Below the pieces are notes generated by a model. That model saw nothing but the letters and a program-made list of their open reading frames with translations, was not told the origin of the DNA and made no database searches. Shown here piece by piece: positions 8,605 to 18,200 of a stretch of DNA of 32,756 nucleotides (its first letter is position 1; every line of letters begins with the position of its first letter). The translations under genes and the position numbers were made by a program. Origin of the DNA: JADHUC01 sp964617665 (lineage in GTDB: Bacteria; Planctomycetota; Planctomycetia; Pirellulales; Pirellulaceae); contig CAZUAH010000098.1 in assembly GCA_964617665.1 (NCBI GenBank), positions 1 through 32,756 of the forward strand, written 5' to 3'.

Positions 8605-9921
8605 TCACCTGGCGCGTGGGCCCGAACCATGAATGAGGATCTTCAACTGAATCTTGTTAATCAGGTTCGCACATTGCGTAAGAAAAATTGAAAAAGCCTG
8701 ATCGCCACGAAGCTCTTCTTCCGTGAATTCGTGAAGTGCCTTGAGTTTGATACGGGTGACCTTGTCCTGGAGCGCACGTAGGTCCTCCACGTCGCTGGTA
8801 CGCATCTGCATCTCCTCGATGCGAAGCGTTTCTTCAAGCAACGTGTCCAGATGTTCTTTCTGGCGGCTGATGGTTTCCTGGGATTCCTTTTTCTTCAATC
8901 GCCTCCAACGCAACCAAAGCAGATACAGCCCCGCACCGATGGCAACCAGCAACTCCTTCGTGGCGACAATCGACTCCATCACGCTCGTTATGTAGCCGAT
9001 GTTGTCCGTGGGATTGAAGTATCGCTGGGCGATGGGGTGCAGACGCGTCGGCACGCGACTTGACGCTTCCAGCCGTGGGATCAAGGTGGGGATCTCCAGC
9101 CTGAGGCTTTCCTCGTGCACGGAAGCCAGCGCGGCGGCGACCAGACTGTTCGGGGCATCGTTCCGAGCTACCAGGTACGCCGTGGTAGCAATCGTTGGCA
9201 TCTTATCTGCAGGGACGGGCGGGTGTTCCGCATAAAGGCCTCTTGGCACTTCGATCGAACGTAGGTAGGGATGCAGCATGTCGACGGCTTCGGCGTCGGC
9301 GATCGGTAGCAGATCAAACTGGTTCGTGCCGAGCACCTTTGTCAGACCTGCGTGTCCAATTCCCGCAGTGACAATGGCGGCATCCAACGTGGGCTCGTCC
9401 AACAGTCGGCCGAAATACCAATCGTTGTGCCCCAACTCTGCTTCGTCGATCTCGAAGTGCCTTACAACGCGCAGAGCGCTGACTCGATTCCCGGATCCTT
9501 CGCGTCCCAGCGATACGTTTCGTTTGGCAAGGTCCGCGATCTTCTCGATACCGCTTCCTTTGCGGACAATGATCAGAACCAATTCGGGGAAGAGCGGAGT
9601 TACCACCGACACGTCGCTTATTGGGACGGAACCACCTTGGATTACCGCCAGGTCCACTTCCCCGGCGCGGAGCTTCCTCAGATTCTCGACCGAACCTTCG
9701 GTTGTCTCGATCGCGACTTTGCGCTCCGTGCGTTCCATCAGCGACGGCCGTATGGCCAACCCCAATTTGTGATACAGACCGCCTTCCTCTGCCGTTGCGA
9801 TGCGGATGGTCCTCGGCAGGGTGTCCCGGCGTACGAACCACACCGCCAGAGAGATGACAAATAGGAACAGGGCCGTCCAGCTCACCCACTTGCCGATGGT
9901 CTTGGTTGTCGTTCGAGCCAC
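8605..9921 (-). CDS. TAXI-family solute receptor with membrane anchors and cytoplasmic coiled coil
   Basis: 438 residues from the GTG at 9921, chosen because GTGGAGG (9935-9929) lies seven bases upstream; the ATG at 9993 would overlap the radical SAM gene by 58 bases and has no such site. An N-terminal helix (about 9-30) anchors a TAXI-type periplasmic binding domain with the typical IRIATAEEGGLYHKLG opening and DLAVIQGG. A second helix (about 320-338, ending LYLLWLRW) is followed by a roughly 100-residue charged coiled-coil tail. TAXI proteins normally feed TRAP permeases, and none is encoded here. With two helices and a cytoplasmic tail this one is built more like a sensor than a transporter subunit. 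Its 3' half is duplicated at 5471-6145. The ligand is unknown. Confidence 0.9.
   Translation of the reverse strand: MARTTTKTIGKWVSWTALFLFVISLAVWFVRRDTLPRTIRIATAEEGGLYHKLGLAIRPSLMERTERKVAIETTEGSVENLRKLRAGEVDLAVIQGGSVPISDVSVVTPLFPELVLIIVRKGSGIEKIADLAKRNVSLGREGSGNRVSALRVVRHFEIDEAELGHNDWYFGRLLDEPTLDAAIVTAGIGHAGLTKVLGTNQFDLLPIADAEAVDMLHPYLRSIEVPRGLYAEHPPVPADKMPTIATTAYLVARNDAPNSLVAAALASVHEESLRLEIPTLIPRLEASSRVPTRLHPIAQRYFNPTDNIGYITSVMESIVATKELLVAIGAGLYLLWLRWRRLKKKESQETISRQKEHLDTLLEETLRIEEMQMRTSDVEDLRALQDKVTRIKLKALHEFTEEELRGDQAFSIFLTQCANLINKIQLKILIHGSGPRAR
8639..9260 (-). repeat. Direct repeat, copy 2 (TAXI 3' end)
   Basis: Partner of 5511-6132, within the full-length receptor gene. It covers the C-terminal part of the binding domain, the second membrane helix and most of the coiled coil. 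Confidence 0.85.
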
Positions 9922-9928
9922 TACGTTG

Positions 9929-9935
9929 CCTCCAC
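9929..9935 (-). promoter_or_regulatory. Ribosome binding site fixing the GTG start of the TAXI receptor
   Basis: GTGGAGG begins directly after the TAG stop of the radical SAM gene (9938-9936) and is followed by seven bases and a GTG at 9921. This arrangement favours the GTG over the upstream ATG at 9993. Confidence 0.7.
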
Positions 9936-11039
9936 CTACGTCTCGCCGTGAATCGCTGATCGTTGTACCGTATCCATTTGCGCGAACCAGCAACCGGGAT
10001 CAGCCGTGAACGGATCGCCGGTGACCGCGTAGGACTGACACTTCAATCCCCCGCGGCATTGGCTACTGTGACGGCATCCCTGACATCCCTCGCTAATTCT
10101 GTCCCGATTCCGCAGCGTACGAAAGACATCACTCTCGTAGTACAACCGGTTAAGCGGCGTTTCCAACAAGTTGCCCACACGGATCGGCATGCGGCGGCAC
10201 GGAAAGAGGTCCCCGTTCGGCTGGACGGTGATCAGCGAATCGCCTGCCGTGCAATGATAGGGCGTTGTGCCTGCAACCAGAAACTGCAGGGCCCGGTGCA
10301 TGGTGATTTCCGTCCGTCGAAACAAACGACGGGCCGCTTTCTTGCGCTCAGCGGCCATGATTTGAAAGAACTCGCGAGTCTCCTGCGGCGTCAGTACGCA
10401 TTCACGGAGGTCCGAGCCGCTTCCACAAGGGATGAGGCGATCGGCCCATACCCTCGAAACACCCAGTTTCCGGCCCAATTGGGCGACACAGGAGAATTCG
10501 CGGTAGTTGTCTCGGTGGGCAGTGAACGAGATCAGTGTGCGGATACGTTCTCTCGTCAGCAGTCTCAGAGCATCGACCGTCCTGTCGAAGTTGCCTGCTC
10601 CGCGAATCTTGTCGTGCGTGGCTTGCGACCCTTCGATGCTCACTTGGACGAAGGCCGGCCCGAGCGCGCGCAGACGCTTCGCCAGGCTGGCGTCAATCAA
10701 TGATCCGTTGGTGAGGATCGCAAAGCTGAACTCTCGCCTGTTACGATTAAACACATCAAGCAGATCGAGAAAGTCGCGGCGAACGAATGGCTCGCCACCA
10801 GTCACGGTGATGTGCCCCCTTGGGCCGCCGTTTCTCGCTCTTTTTCGCCACGTGCTCAGCAGTTCCCGATACTGTCTCAGAATGCCCAGCAAGTCCGCAA
10901 ATGCCAACTCGTCGCGCGAATAGTCGTCCTGGTAGCAATGCCCACATCGAAGATTGCAGCGTTCCGTGATATGCCACTGGAACAGCAATCCGCGCGGCTG
11001 ATAGGCCGGTACAGAGCTAACGTTGTTTTCGACGTCCAT
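9936..11039 (-). CDS. Radical SAM/SPASM domain protein
   Basis: 367 residues. The radical SAM cluster motif CxxxCxxC is at Cys28, Cys32 and Cys35 (ERCNLRCGHC), followed by TVTGGEPFVRRDF typical of the core barrel. The C-terminal third carries a SPASM-type cysteine cluster: Cys in YHCTAGDS, then LFPC, then GCQGCRHSSQC, LKC and DPGCW, enough for auxiliary Fe-S clusters. SPASM enzymes mostly modify peptides or protein side chains, often encoded nearby. The ATG at 11039 has AAGG eight bases upstream and follows the small Cys/Gly-tail gene by 84 bases. The Cys/Gly tails of the neighbouring proteins are the obvious candidate substrates, but this is inference from context. It could instead mature another protein or act on a small molecule. 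Confidence 0.92.
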   Translation of the reverse strand: MDVENNVSSVPAYQPRGLLFQWHITERCNLRCGHCYQDDYSRDELAFADLLGILRQYRELLSTWRKRARNGGPRGHITVTGGEPFVRRDFLDLLDVFNRNRREFSFAILTNGSLIDASLAKRLRALGPAFVQVSIEGSQATHDKIRGAGNFDRTVDALRLLTRERIRTLISFTAHRDNYREFSCVAQLGRKLGVSRVWADRLIPCGSGSDLRECVLTPQETREFFQIMAAERKKAARRLFRRTEITMHRALQFLVAGTTPYHCTAGDSLITVQPNGDLFPCRRMPIRVGNLLETPLNRLYYESDVFRTLRNRDRISEGCQGCRHSSQCRGGLKCQSYAVTGDPFTADPGCWFAQMDTVQRSAIHGET

Positions 11040-11123
11040 TCGTCTGAACCTTCAGAGCCGGAAGTTGCCCTCACTGTTGCGTTTGCTCTCGATTCTCGGC
11101 GGTGTAATGCCCTTTATCCGAAG

Positions 11124-11345
11124 CTATTCGCCACCACATCCACCGCAGCCTCCGCCGCCACATCCGCCGCCATCGCCGCCATCGCCTCCGTAATAGCCAC
11201 CACTGCCCCCACGGCGGGCCCCCTTCGTTAGAAAACTGATCACCAACACGACAACGACGAAGACAACTATAAACCAAACAGGTGGTCCATCGCCTTTGCC
11301 GAGGCAAACGATTCGAAGGAAAATTGAGCCCAGTTCGCTTTCCAT
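11124..11345 (-). CDS. 73-residue membrane peptide ending in a Cys/Gly tail
   Basis: A short amphipathic N-terminus, one strong membrane helix (about 23-39, VWFIVVFVVVVLVISF), a basic linker, then a Gly-rich tail ending GGCGGGGCGGCGGE with three Cys. A Shine-Dalgarno (AGGGG) inside the end of the upstream gene precedes the ATG at 11345, and only three bases separate the two genes. The tail type is what I recall for the C-termini of TIGR04222 membrane proteins; the upstream gene supplies the other half of such a protein, so the pair looks like a split TIGR04222 protein. It also has the size and position of a precursor for the adjacent radical SAM enzyme. An alternative view is a plain structural or metal-binding membrane peptide. 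Confidence 0.85.
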   Translation of the reverse strand: MESELGSIFLRIVCLGKGDGPPVWFIVVFVVVVLVISFLTKGARRGGSGGYYGGDGGDGGGCGGGGCGGCGGE

Positions 11346-11348
11346 TGA

Positions 11349-11708
11349 TCAGTCCCCCTTACCACTAAATGCCGTCGGACGAATCGCAAAAAGAATGCAC
11401 AGTGCCACAAGGCCCATCATTATTAGGAACCCGACGTTATGTCGCCCTTTGGCCAAGGCGACGGCCAGTTTGTAGCCGCCCAAGCCAACAATAACCGCAG
11501 CACCGGCCAGCCTGACGGGCCAACCGAAAGTGTCGGCATCGCCGTAGTTGTCCGTTTTCGAAGTGACGCTGCGTGAGGGAAATGGCTCAGTGCGAATGCT
11601 CAGCATCATCCAACAGACTCCGAGTGTCAGAACGACAACGACTCCGTACAGAAGGAGAAATTTGGGGCCGTACATATTGGCGATCGCATTGTCCATAAGC
11701 CAGTCCAT
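11349..11708 (-). CDS. Small membrane protein resembling the ends of TIGR04222 proteins
   Basis: 119 residues with three or four hydrophobic segments (about 15-36, 66-82, 92-108). The N-terminus YGPKFLLLYGVVVVL resembles the GPxFLxLY opening of TIGR04222 membrane proteins, and LAVALAKGRHNVGFL resembles their conserved GRPVGFL-type segment. The central helical domain usual in that family is missing, so only the two membrane-proximal parts are represented. This match is from memory of the family. The stop codon of the upstream gene overlaps the Shine-Dalgarno (TAGGAGG) that serves this ATG, so the genes are coupled. Confidence 0.82.
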   Translation of the reverse strand: MDWLMDNAIANMYGPKFLLLYGVVVVLTLGVCWMMLSIRTEPFPSRSVTSKTDNYGDADTFGWPVRLAGAAVIVGLGGYKLAVALAKGRHNVGFLIMMGLVALCILFAIRPTAFSGKGD

Positions 11709-11719
11709 TGCCTTTCCTC

Positions 11720-12472
11720 CTACAATTGGTCGACAACGCTGGCCGCTTTCTGAACGGTTGCCATGAACGAGTTGTAGAGCTGCTTTAATTCCGCAGCCTT
11801 CGGTCTAGGTTTCCTGCCGTCGAGTGCAAGGATCTCATTGAGTAGTTTCGCGTCAAGTTGAAATTCTTCCGCCGCTGTTTTGGCAATCGCCGTCTTCAGC
11901 ACAGGTGCTTCACCAGTTTTCAGAAGCAGGAGAGCCCTCAGGTTGTTCAAGAACGAGGATATAGTAGTGGTCAACGTGCGTTCGACGAGGTTCATTCGGT
12001 GAGCGCGGCCGAGGTAGAAGCTGCGGAGTCGCAGCATCAGATTCTTGATCTCCTGCTCGCAGCGTAGCCGGATGTGATCCTCGGCAATGGGCAATTCGGC
12101 AAAGACATCTCGCCCGCACAGCAAGAGGTGGTGCTCTTGCATATCGAGGAATTTGACGGGAAACACGTCCGTCGAGCTCCGCAATTCGTCTTCACTCAGA
12201 ACCATTGCTGCCAAGCGAAAATCGCGCACACCCTTTCTGAGAGGCGCCGCAATCTGGTCAAGAACCTCGACGCTCACCTCCTTCACGACTACTAATACGT
12301 TTGCAGTCGACGTGCGCGACTGGTACTGCTCCTTCTTCGCTAGTTCGCCGTAGACAATGATCGATTCCAGCCGATCTCCGAGGGCGTCCTGCAGTCGATT
12401 GCAGAATCGCTCTAGTCCTTTTTGCACGGTTGCTGGAAGGTCTGCGAAGCTTTCATGCAAAGCGTTTTCCAT
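11720..12472 (-). CDS. Degenerate nucleotidyltransferase-like protein, first gene of the operon
   Basis: 250 residues. The N-terminal half reads like a minimal nucleotidyltransferase fold: ESIIVYGELAKKEQ where active enzymes have GSxxRG, TANVLVVVKE where a DxD strand is expected, and FPVKFLDMQEHHLLLCGRD as in the third strand region. The catalytic Gly-Ser and metal-binding aspartates are absent, so catalysis is unlikely. The C-terminal half (about 130-250) is all helical and HEPN-like in shape, without an obvious catalytic RxxxxH motif. The start is well supported by GGAGG nine bases upstream of the ATG at 12472. It could be a scaffold or regulator of the operon. The family assignment is tentative. 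Confidence 0.85.
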   Translation of the reverse strand: MENALHESFADLPATVQKGLERFCNRLQDALGDRLESIIVYGELAKKEQYQSRTSTANVLVVVKEVSVEVLDQIAAPLRKGVRDFRLAAMVLSEDELRSSTDVFPVKFLDMQEHHLLLCGRDVFAELPIAEDHIRLRCEQEIKNLMLRLRSFYLGRAHRMNLVERTLTTTISSFLNNLRALLLLKTGEAPVLKTAIAKTAAEEFQLDAKLLNEILALDGRKPRPKAAELKQLYNSFMATVQKAASVVDQL

Positions 12473-13543
12473 TTCTCAAATCCTCCGTTTACCAAGATAT
12501 CGCCGGCCGTTGCCATCGCTGGATAGCTCAACTCATCCATCACAGCGGGCACCACCATCGCCGTTGCCCCCGCCGCACCCGTTACCGCAACGACCACCAC
12601 TTTAGGATTGTACCGGTGAATGCGCCGCTCATGGTAGTGACAGAGATGGAAATTGAAACCGAATAGCCCTTTTCTCCGGTGTCGAGGGAAGGTCCGTTCG
12701 TGTCTACGCATTGTGGTGTGGCTTAGACATGGCGGCAGCAATGCTCAGGGAAACAACCTGTTGCGTTCTCGCCTGTGTCATCAACGCATATTTCTTGCCG
12801 CTCTCGGAAGGAAGAGTGTTGGAGAAACTGGTCTCCTCAACCATCCGTACACAACTCGTTTCCCGTTGAGCGGATGTGAGTGTCGTCTGGAGCTTTCGCC
12901 GAAGAATATCAGCACCCGTGAGTGGTGGCATTGTAGCAAGTTGGCCCAGGTCGCCAAGCAACTCCCTTCCACCGGTGCGGAATGAAGGCGAAAGCACTTT
13001 CTTGCGACCATGACGAACCACTCCGCCTCACAAGGCGCAGAAACCTCTCATTGGAAGGAAGGCTCCGTGACTATCGTTTGTGGGCGCGCGAACTGAGAGA
13101 TCCACGAAGGATTCTGTGCGCGGCTTCACGGAACTGGTTGAAACAAGGCGACTTACGACAATTGAATATCTTGACTGGATTTGCTCATCAAATCCACTGC
13201 ACGGGGGGACGTGTCGCTCGCCGGGGAGGTGTATGAGGTCCTGTTCATTCCGCCGAGATTCTGTGCTTGTTCTGCCCCCAGAGCATACCGTACTAGGAGG
13301 GAGGCAATTACGTCTAGCAAGACGTTTGAACCAAGCAGTCGGGCTCACGACGGTGATGAGATCGCACTTCTCGGGCTACTTGTCCGTTATCGAAGTTGCG
13401 TCTGCAGCCCGGAGTGCAACCAGCTAGATTCCGGTATTCAGTTGTGAGTGGATTCGTCGGACGTCTTGCAGGAGCGTTGCCAGGAGTTCCACCGTGACTA
13501 CCATACGAAGTCCCGGTTTCACCCAATTGCCGAGTGCTGGTTC
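12473..13543. other. 1.07-kb stretch without a convincing gene
   Basis: Short frames occur on both strands, but none has a good start site, codon pattern or recognisable motif. It should hold the promoter of the long minus-strand operon and the 3' region of the frameshifted lipoprotein gene. The only notable content is the Cys/Gly-coding stretch at 12533-12601. Confidence 0.55.
12533..12601 (-). other. Cryptic Cys/Gly-coding stretch, possible decayed third tail
   Basis: Twenty-two codons read SGGRCGNGCGGGNGDGG and then ARCDG before TGA (12535-12533). An in-frame TAA directly precedes them (12604-12602), so there is no start. A minus-strand frame beginning at the ATG at 12711 (MRRHERTFPRHRRKG) reaches the same spot in another register, and a one-base shift at CCTAAAG would join the two into a peptide of about 59 residues. 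It lies just upstream of the operon whose proteins end in similar tails. It may be a decayed gene or chance composition. Confidence 0.3.
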
Positions 13544-15005
13544 TTAGCCGACTGGTAAGGTAAGAACGGGCTTTGTGCCGGTCGCGCCACCACCGGCCTG
13601 CAGTTCGAACAACTGCATCAAGAGCGTGAACGTCGCTTTGGAGTCGTGGTCGCGATCGTCAATGTAGAACCAATAATCCCGGTAGCGCACAGCGATCGCC
13701 GCGCAGTGTGGCTTCTTCTTCTGACAGTTCACGTAGAGTAGTTTGCCGGTGAGCTGCGCCCAATCAAATGGTACGCCTTGCTCGTCCACCGTCGTCATGA
13801 CCAGGCCCGCCGCTTCGTGTTCAAACGGGACGCGAATTGCGTGCGAAAGATAGTACATTGTTCCAAGCAAGGATCGTGGCTCCACATCTAGTTCGCGACG
13901 TCCGATTTCTATGTTCTTGATTTTGAAACGGCTCTCGAGCTCTGCAATTTCATCGACCTCCAGCGACTTAATGTCCCAACTCAAGACTAGCCGGTCTTCC
14001 GAGCCGGCCAAAATGTAGTCGTCGGGGTACTCGACGATGCAGTCGATCAGTCTCATTCCGAGTTCCTTACAAGCGAGCAACGTAAGATCTCCGAACTCCC
14101 CGGGGACAGTGACAAATGGCCTGGCTTGGTCTCCATCCGTTTCCGTCGCGTTTGCGCTGTCCGGATCGGGAATCGCTTTGGATGGACGCCACTGTACTCG
14201 GATTGGCGTCTGTTGCCCTCGTATGCTTATGTCCTCAACGAGGTTCTGAAGCAGTTCTTCATCAAGGTACGCTTGTGCTTCCTTCGAGTTGAGGGCTATC
14301 TTATCGGCCGCGATGGACACTCTTTCCTGCTTTGGCTGGATCTTCCAGCCTTCGCGCGCTGCTGCAACGATGGCGTCCGAATCGACCGCATCCGGAGAAA
14401 TCGCTCCGGACAATAACTTCTCCGAAGACTCGTAGCCTATCCTTAACTTGCCGTCGACCTGAAACTTACGCAGCAAGTCGACAACCTGCTGAAACTCATA
14501 ATACTCACGTTGCGATATACTTGTGGGTGTAGCGCCAGACGCGCGTCGCGCGTTTTCCATACCGTTCAGATCCTGCACTGCCATCTTCAGAACTCGATCT
14601 ACATTCCACCCGGAACGGACCAGTAGGACGATTGTGTCCTCGCCAAGCGGCGAAATCAGGCGTTTCACAAAGTCCTGCCCACCCAGCGGGTCGTAGTTCG
14701 GCTGCTTCAACGTCGGCTCCGATGCTCAAAAAACTCGAAAGCTTCTTTTCTGTAGCGCCGCCACCGATAGATGCGGCTTCGCCGAACGCAAATTGCGTTG
14801 ACAGGCTGCTCAACTGCATGAAGGAGGGAACATCCCGATATCGCAGGCGTACCAAGTTCAGAAGCAGTTGCTCGCTAGCAGTGGTTTGGATAGCTTGGTT
14901 GTATTTCTGGCGACTGTGTCGTATTGCTAGCGGACCGGCACAGCCTGCTGCCGTCAGCAATAGACATAGCCACGACCAAGTTCTCAGGACTCGGGAAGGC
15001 CGCAT
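13544..15005 (-). pseudogene. Frameshifted outer-membrane-type lipoprotein of unknown function
   Basis: Two frames together make one protein of about 485 residues. The 5' part starts at the ATG at 15005: signal peptide with lipobox-like TAAGC (Cys near residue 22), then SEQLLLNLVRLRYRDVPSFM and SLSTQFAFGEAA. The reading then has to move one base to continue with LKQPNYDPLGGQDFVKRL, VLLVRSGWNVDRVLKM and the remainder to 13544. In the 3' frame the nearest upstream stop is at 14728-14726 and its first possible start is a TTG at 14710, so the shift lies in about 14708-14726. I recall planctomycete and proteobacterial lipoproteins in which these two parts are joined, but have not compared sequences. 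A sequencing error would give the same picture. A homopolymer of six A lies next to the site, though a change in that run alone would not repair the frame. Confidence 0.7.
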
Positions 15006-15256
15006 GGCGGACTCGCTGATCTGATGAGACTGTGCGTCAGAGGAGAAGAGGTCTCTTCCCTCCTCGTCAATCTGCGAAGGCTGCTTTAGACAAACATCGC
15101 TATTCTTGGTGATTCTGCTACAGGCTGTTGCCCCGACAAATGCACGGGAACGTCTTGAAATCCTTGCCACGTTGTGTGCGGTACCGATAATATGAGGCCA
15201 AGGCAGAACGCCGACGCCTCGAACATCGGAGTTCATCATGCACGAACGACGAGCCG

Positions 15257-15263
15257 AAAGGAG
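15257..15263 (+). promoter_or_regulatory. Ribosome binding site fixing the start of the PQQ/methyltransferase gene
   Basis: AAAGGAG ends six bases before the ATG at 15270. The ATG at 15264 directly abuts it and is therefore less likely, and starts further upstream (15174) lack a site and would bury the signal peptide. Confidence 0.7.
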
Positions 15264-15269
15264 ATGAAC

Positions 15270-18200
15270 ATGATACGCGCTATCCGACGTGACACATTGT
15301 GTGCAGCGATTGTTCCAGCGGCATTCTTGTGCCTATCCGTGGCCGCGCTGCGGGCCGCTGAGACGACGCGCCCTCGCCTCGAAAGCGGTTTTGCTCGAAA
15401 GATCCTTGAAGAAACGGGGATCAAAGGTGGACTGATCGTCCATCTGGGCTGCGGTGACGGAGAACTCACCGCTGCGTTGCGGGCAGGTGACAGCTATCTC
15501 GTGCAGGGACTGGACACCGATCCGGCGAATGTGGCCAAAGCTCGCAAGCACATTGGGCAGCGGGGCATCTATGGCGAGGTGTCGGTGCGTGAGTGGTCCG
15601 GCAAGCGGCTTCCGTATGGCGACAATGTGGTGAATCTCGTGATACGGGATGCGGGATGTGAGATACGGGGTGAGGAGATCCGACGTGTCCTGACGCCTGG
15701 CGGTGTCGCTGTGACTCTTGACTCTCGTCTCTCGACTCTTGACTCCTCCCGCAAACCGTGGCCGGAGACGATCGACGAATGGTCACATTGGCTGCACGAT
15801 GCCAGTGGCAATGCGGTTGCTCGTGATCGAGTGGTTGGCCAGCCGCGACACCTTCAGTGGACGGCGCGGCCGAAGTGGTCGCGGCATCACAATACGACAC
15901 CCAGTTTGAACGCCGCCGTCTCGGCAGGGGGACGTTTCTTCTACATTGCGGACGAAGCACCGCCAGAGGTCGATAACTCGCTGCCGGATCGCTATAGCCT
16001 CTTCGCTCGCGACGCTTTCAATGGCGTGCTTCTCTGGAAGATCCCGATCGACTACTGGGGTTGGGAAGCATGGGTACAAACTATGTACAACAATTTTATG
16101 TTGGGACGCCATATGCATCCCACGCAAATCCAACGTCGATTGGTGGCGGTGGGCGATCGGGTGTACGTAACGCTGGGGTTTAACGCTCCGGTTAGCGAGT
16201 TGGATGCCGCAACCGGCCGGCTTCTGCGGAAGTTCGATGGGACCGAGAATACATCGGAGATTCTTTGCTATGACGGCCGTTTAGTGCTCGCCGTGAATAA
16301 GGAGCCGCAACACGCTGGATTCATCGAAGAAGATCCACCCACGAAGAAGGAGGTCAAGGTGCTGGATCTTGACTCCGGCGAGATTTCTTGGAGTGTCGGC
16401 GATTTCGAAGGCATCAGCGTTCGTGGCTCGCCCGTCCAGCGAGTCACTCAGTTGACGATGGCAGTTGGCAAAGAAGGCGTTTTCCTGGTCGAGGAAGACT
16501 GCTTGGTCGGCCTGGATCTTGCCACTGGCAAGGAGTTGTGGCGCGTCCCTCGGCCGCCGCGTCCTGCCGAGAAGGTAGTCGATGGCTACCGTAACGATCA
16601 TACGAATCTGTGCACACTGGTCTACAATGATGGCCAAGTGATCTTCGGCCAGCCGCGCGAACAAAACAGAAGGCCTCCGTGGAATGCGACGCAGCCCTCC
16701 GACCTTCTGGTGCTTGATGCCGCCAGCGGAGACGTGATCTGGACGAAAGAAATCGGCAGTTGGGAATACGGCACGCCAATTGGAATCTACGTCACCGGCG
16801 GGCTGATATGGGTCCACGATCGTCCCGAAGAGGGCTACCAAGTCGTGGGCCTCGATCCCAACAGCGGTGAAGTCAAGAAGAGCTTCCCGACCGAAGCGAT
16901 GTTCAACGCGGGCCACCACCATCGCTGCACGCGTAACAAAGCGACCGAACGGTTCTTGTTCACTTCGCGGCGCGGAGTGGAGATGGTGGACTTCCAGAAT
17001 GGCGACATCGAAGTGAACACGTGGATTCGCGGCGAGTGTGGATTCGGCATGGTGCCGTGCAACGGTCTCCTGTACGTCACTCCGCATCCTTGCCGTTGTT
17101 TCATCGAAGAAAAACTAAGCGGTCTCTACGCCTTGGCGCCGGAAGGAAAGTCGAAGAGGCCAAACGTCGAAGAGTCGAAGAGTGATACGCGGCTAGAGCG
17201 AGGCCCCGCGTACGGCGAGCAATCCGACCTTCAGCCTCCAGCCTCCGGTCTTCAGTCTTCTTCCTGGCCCACATACCGCTGTGATCCGTATCGCAGTGGT
17301 GCAACAGGGAAGGTGTCAGCAGACTTGAAAAAGGCTTGGCAGGCGGAGATTGGCGAGGCGCCAAGTGCCCCGGTGATCGCTGACGACAAGGTGTTTGTGG
17401 CTTCGGTGGAAGAACATCGCGTGTGTGCATTGGATGCTGCAAGTGGACAGGAGCTGTGGACGTACACGGCCGACGGTCGTATCGACACGCCGCCCACGGT
17501 TCACCGTGGTACGGTGCTGTTCGGGTCTCGGGACGGTTGTGTGTATTCTGTCCGGGCGTCTGACGGCGAGCTCCGCTGGCGGCTGCAGGCTGCACCGCGA
17601 CAGCGCTGGGTTGTGGCACATGGCCAAGTGGAATCGGCATGGCCTGTTCATGGCAGCGTGTTGGTCGTGGACGATGTGGCCTATTTCGCCGCGGGGCGAT
17701 CGTCGCACTTGGATGGCGGGATTCACATCTCTGCCGTCAATCCAACGACTGGCGAAGTCCTCCGCGAGGAGACTGTGGTTGCCGAGGATCGGTCGTCGCA
17801 GAAGGAGGGCGGCGCGGACGGTGCATTGTCCGACATATTGGTCTTTGACGGAAATGCCGTGCGTATGCGGCAAATACAGTTCGGGCTGTTCGACCGCGGA
17901 GAATCTTCCACAACGCGAGACAGAGCCGCGAAAATGTACGTGTTTGCCGCGGGAGGTCTCTTGGACGACACGTGGTTCAATCGCATCTATTGGGCAGTCG
18001 ATCGAAAGCCTCTGGGGCAACTTGTAGTCGCGGACGAAGATTCGGTCTATGGGATCCGTGCATACCAGAGACCGGGGGATGTAAATGCGCACTTCAAGCC
18101 GGGTACCCAAGGCTACCTTCTGTTCGCCCACGACCGCCGGCAGCCAAAGCTTGACGGAGCGGTTAAGCAGGGAGCTAAGAAAAAGCCAAGACGTGGCAAA

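Noticed and set aside
12704..13526. Several short frames on both strands in the gene-poor region
   Set aside because: They overlap each other, lack ribosome binding sites and show no recognisable protein content.
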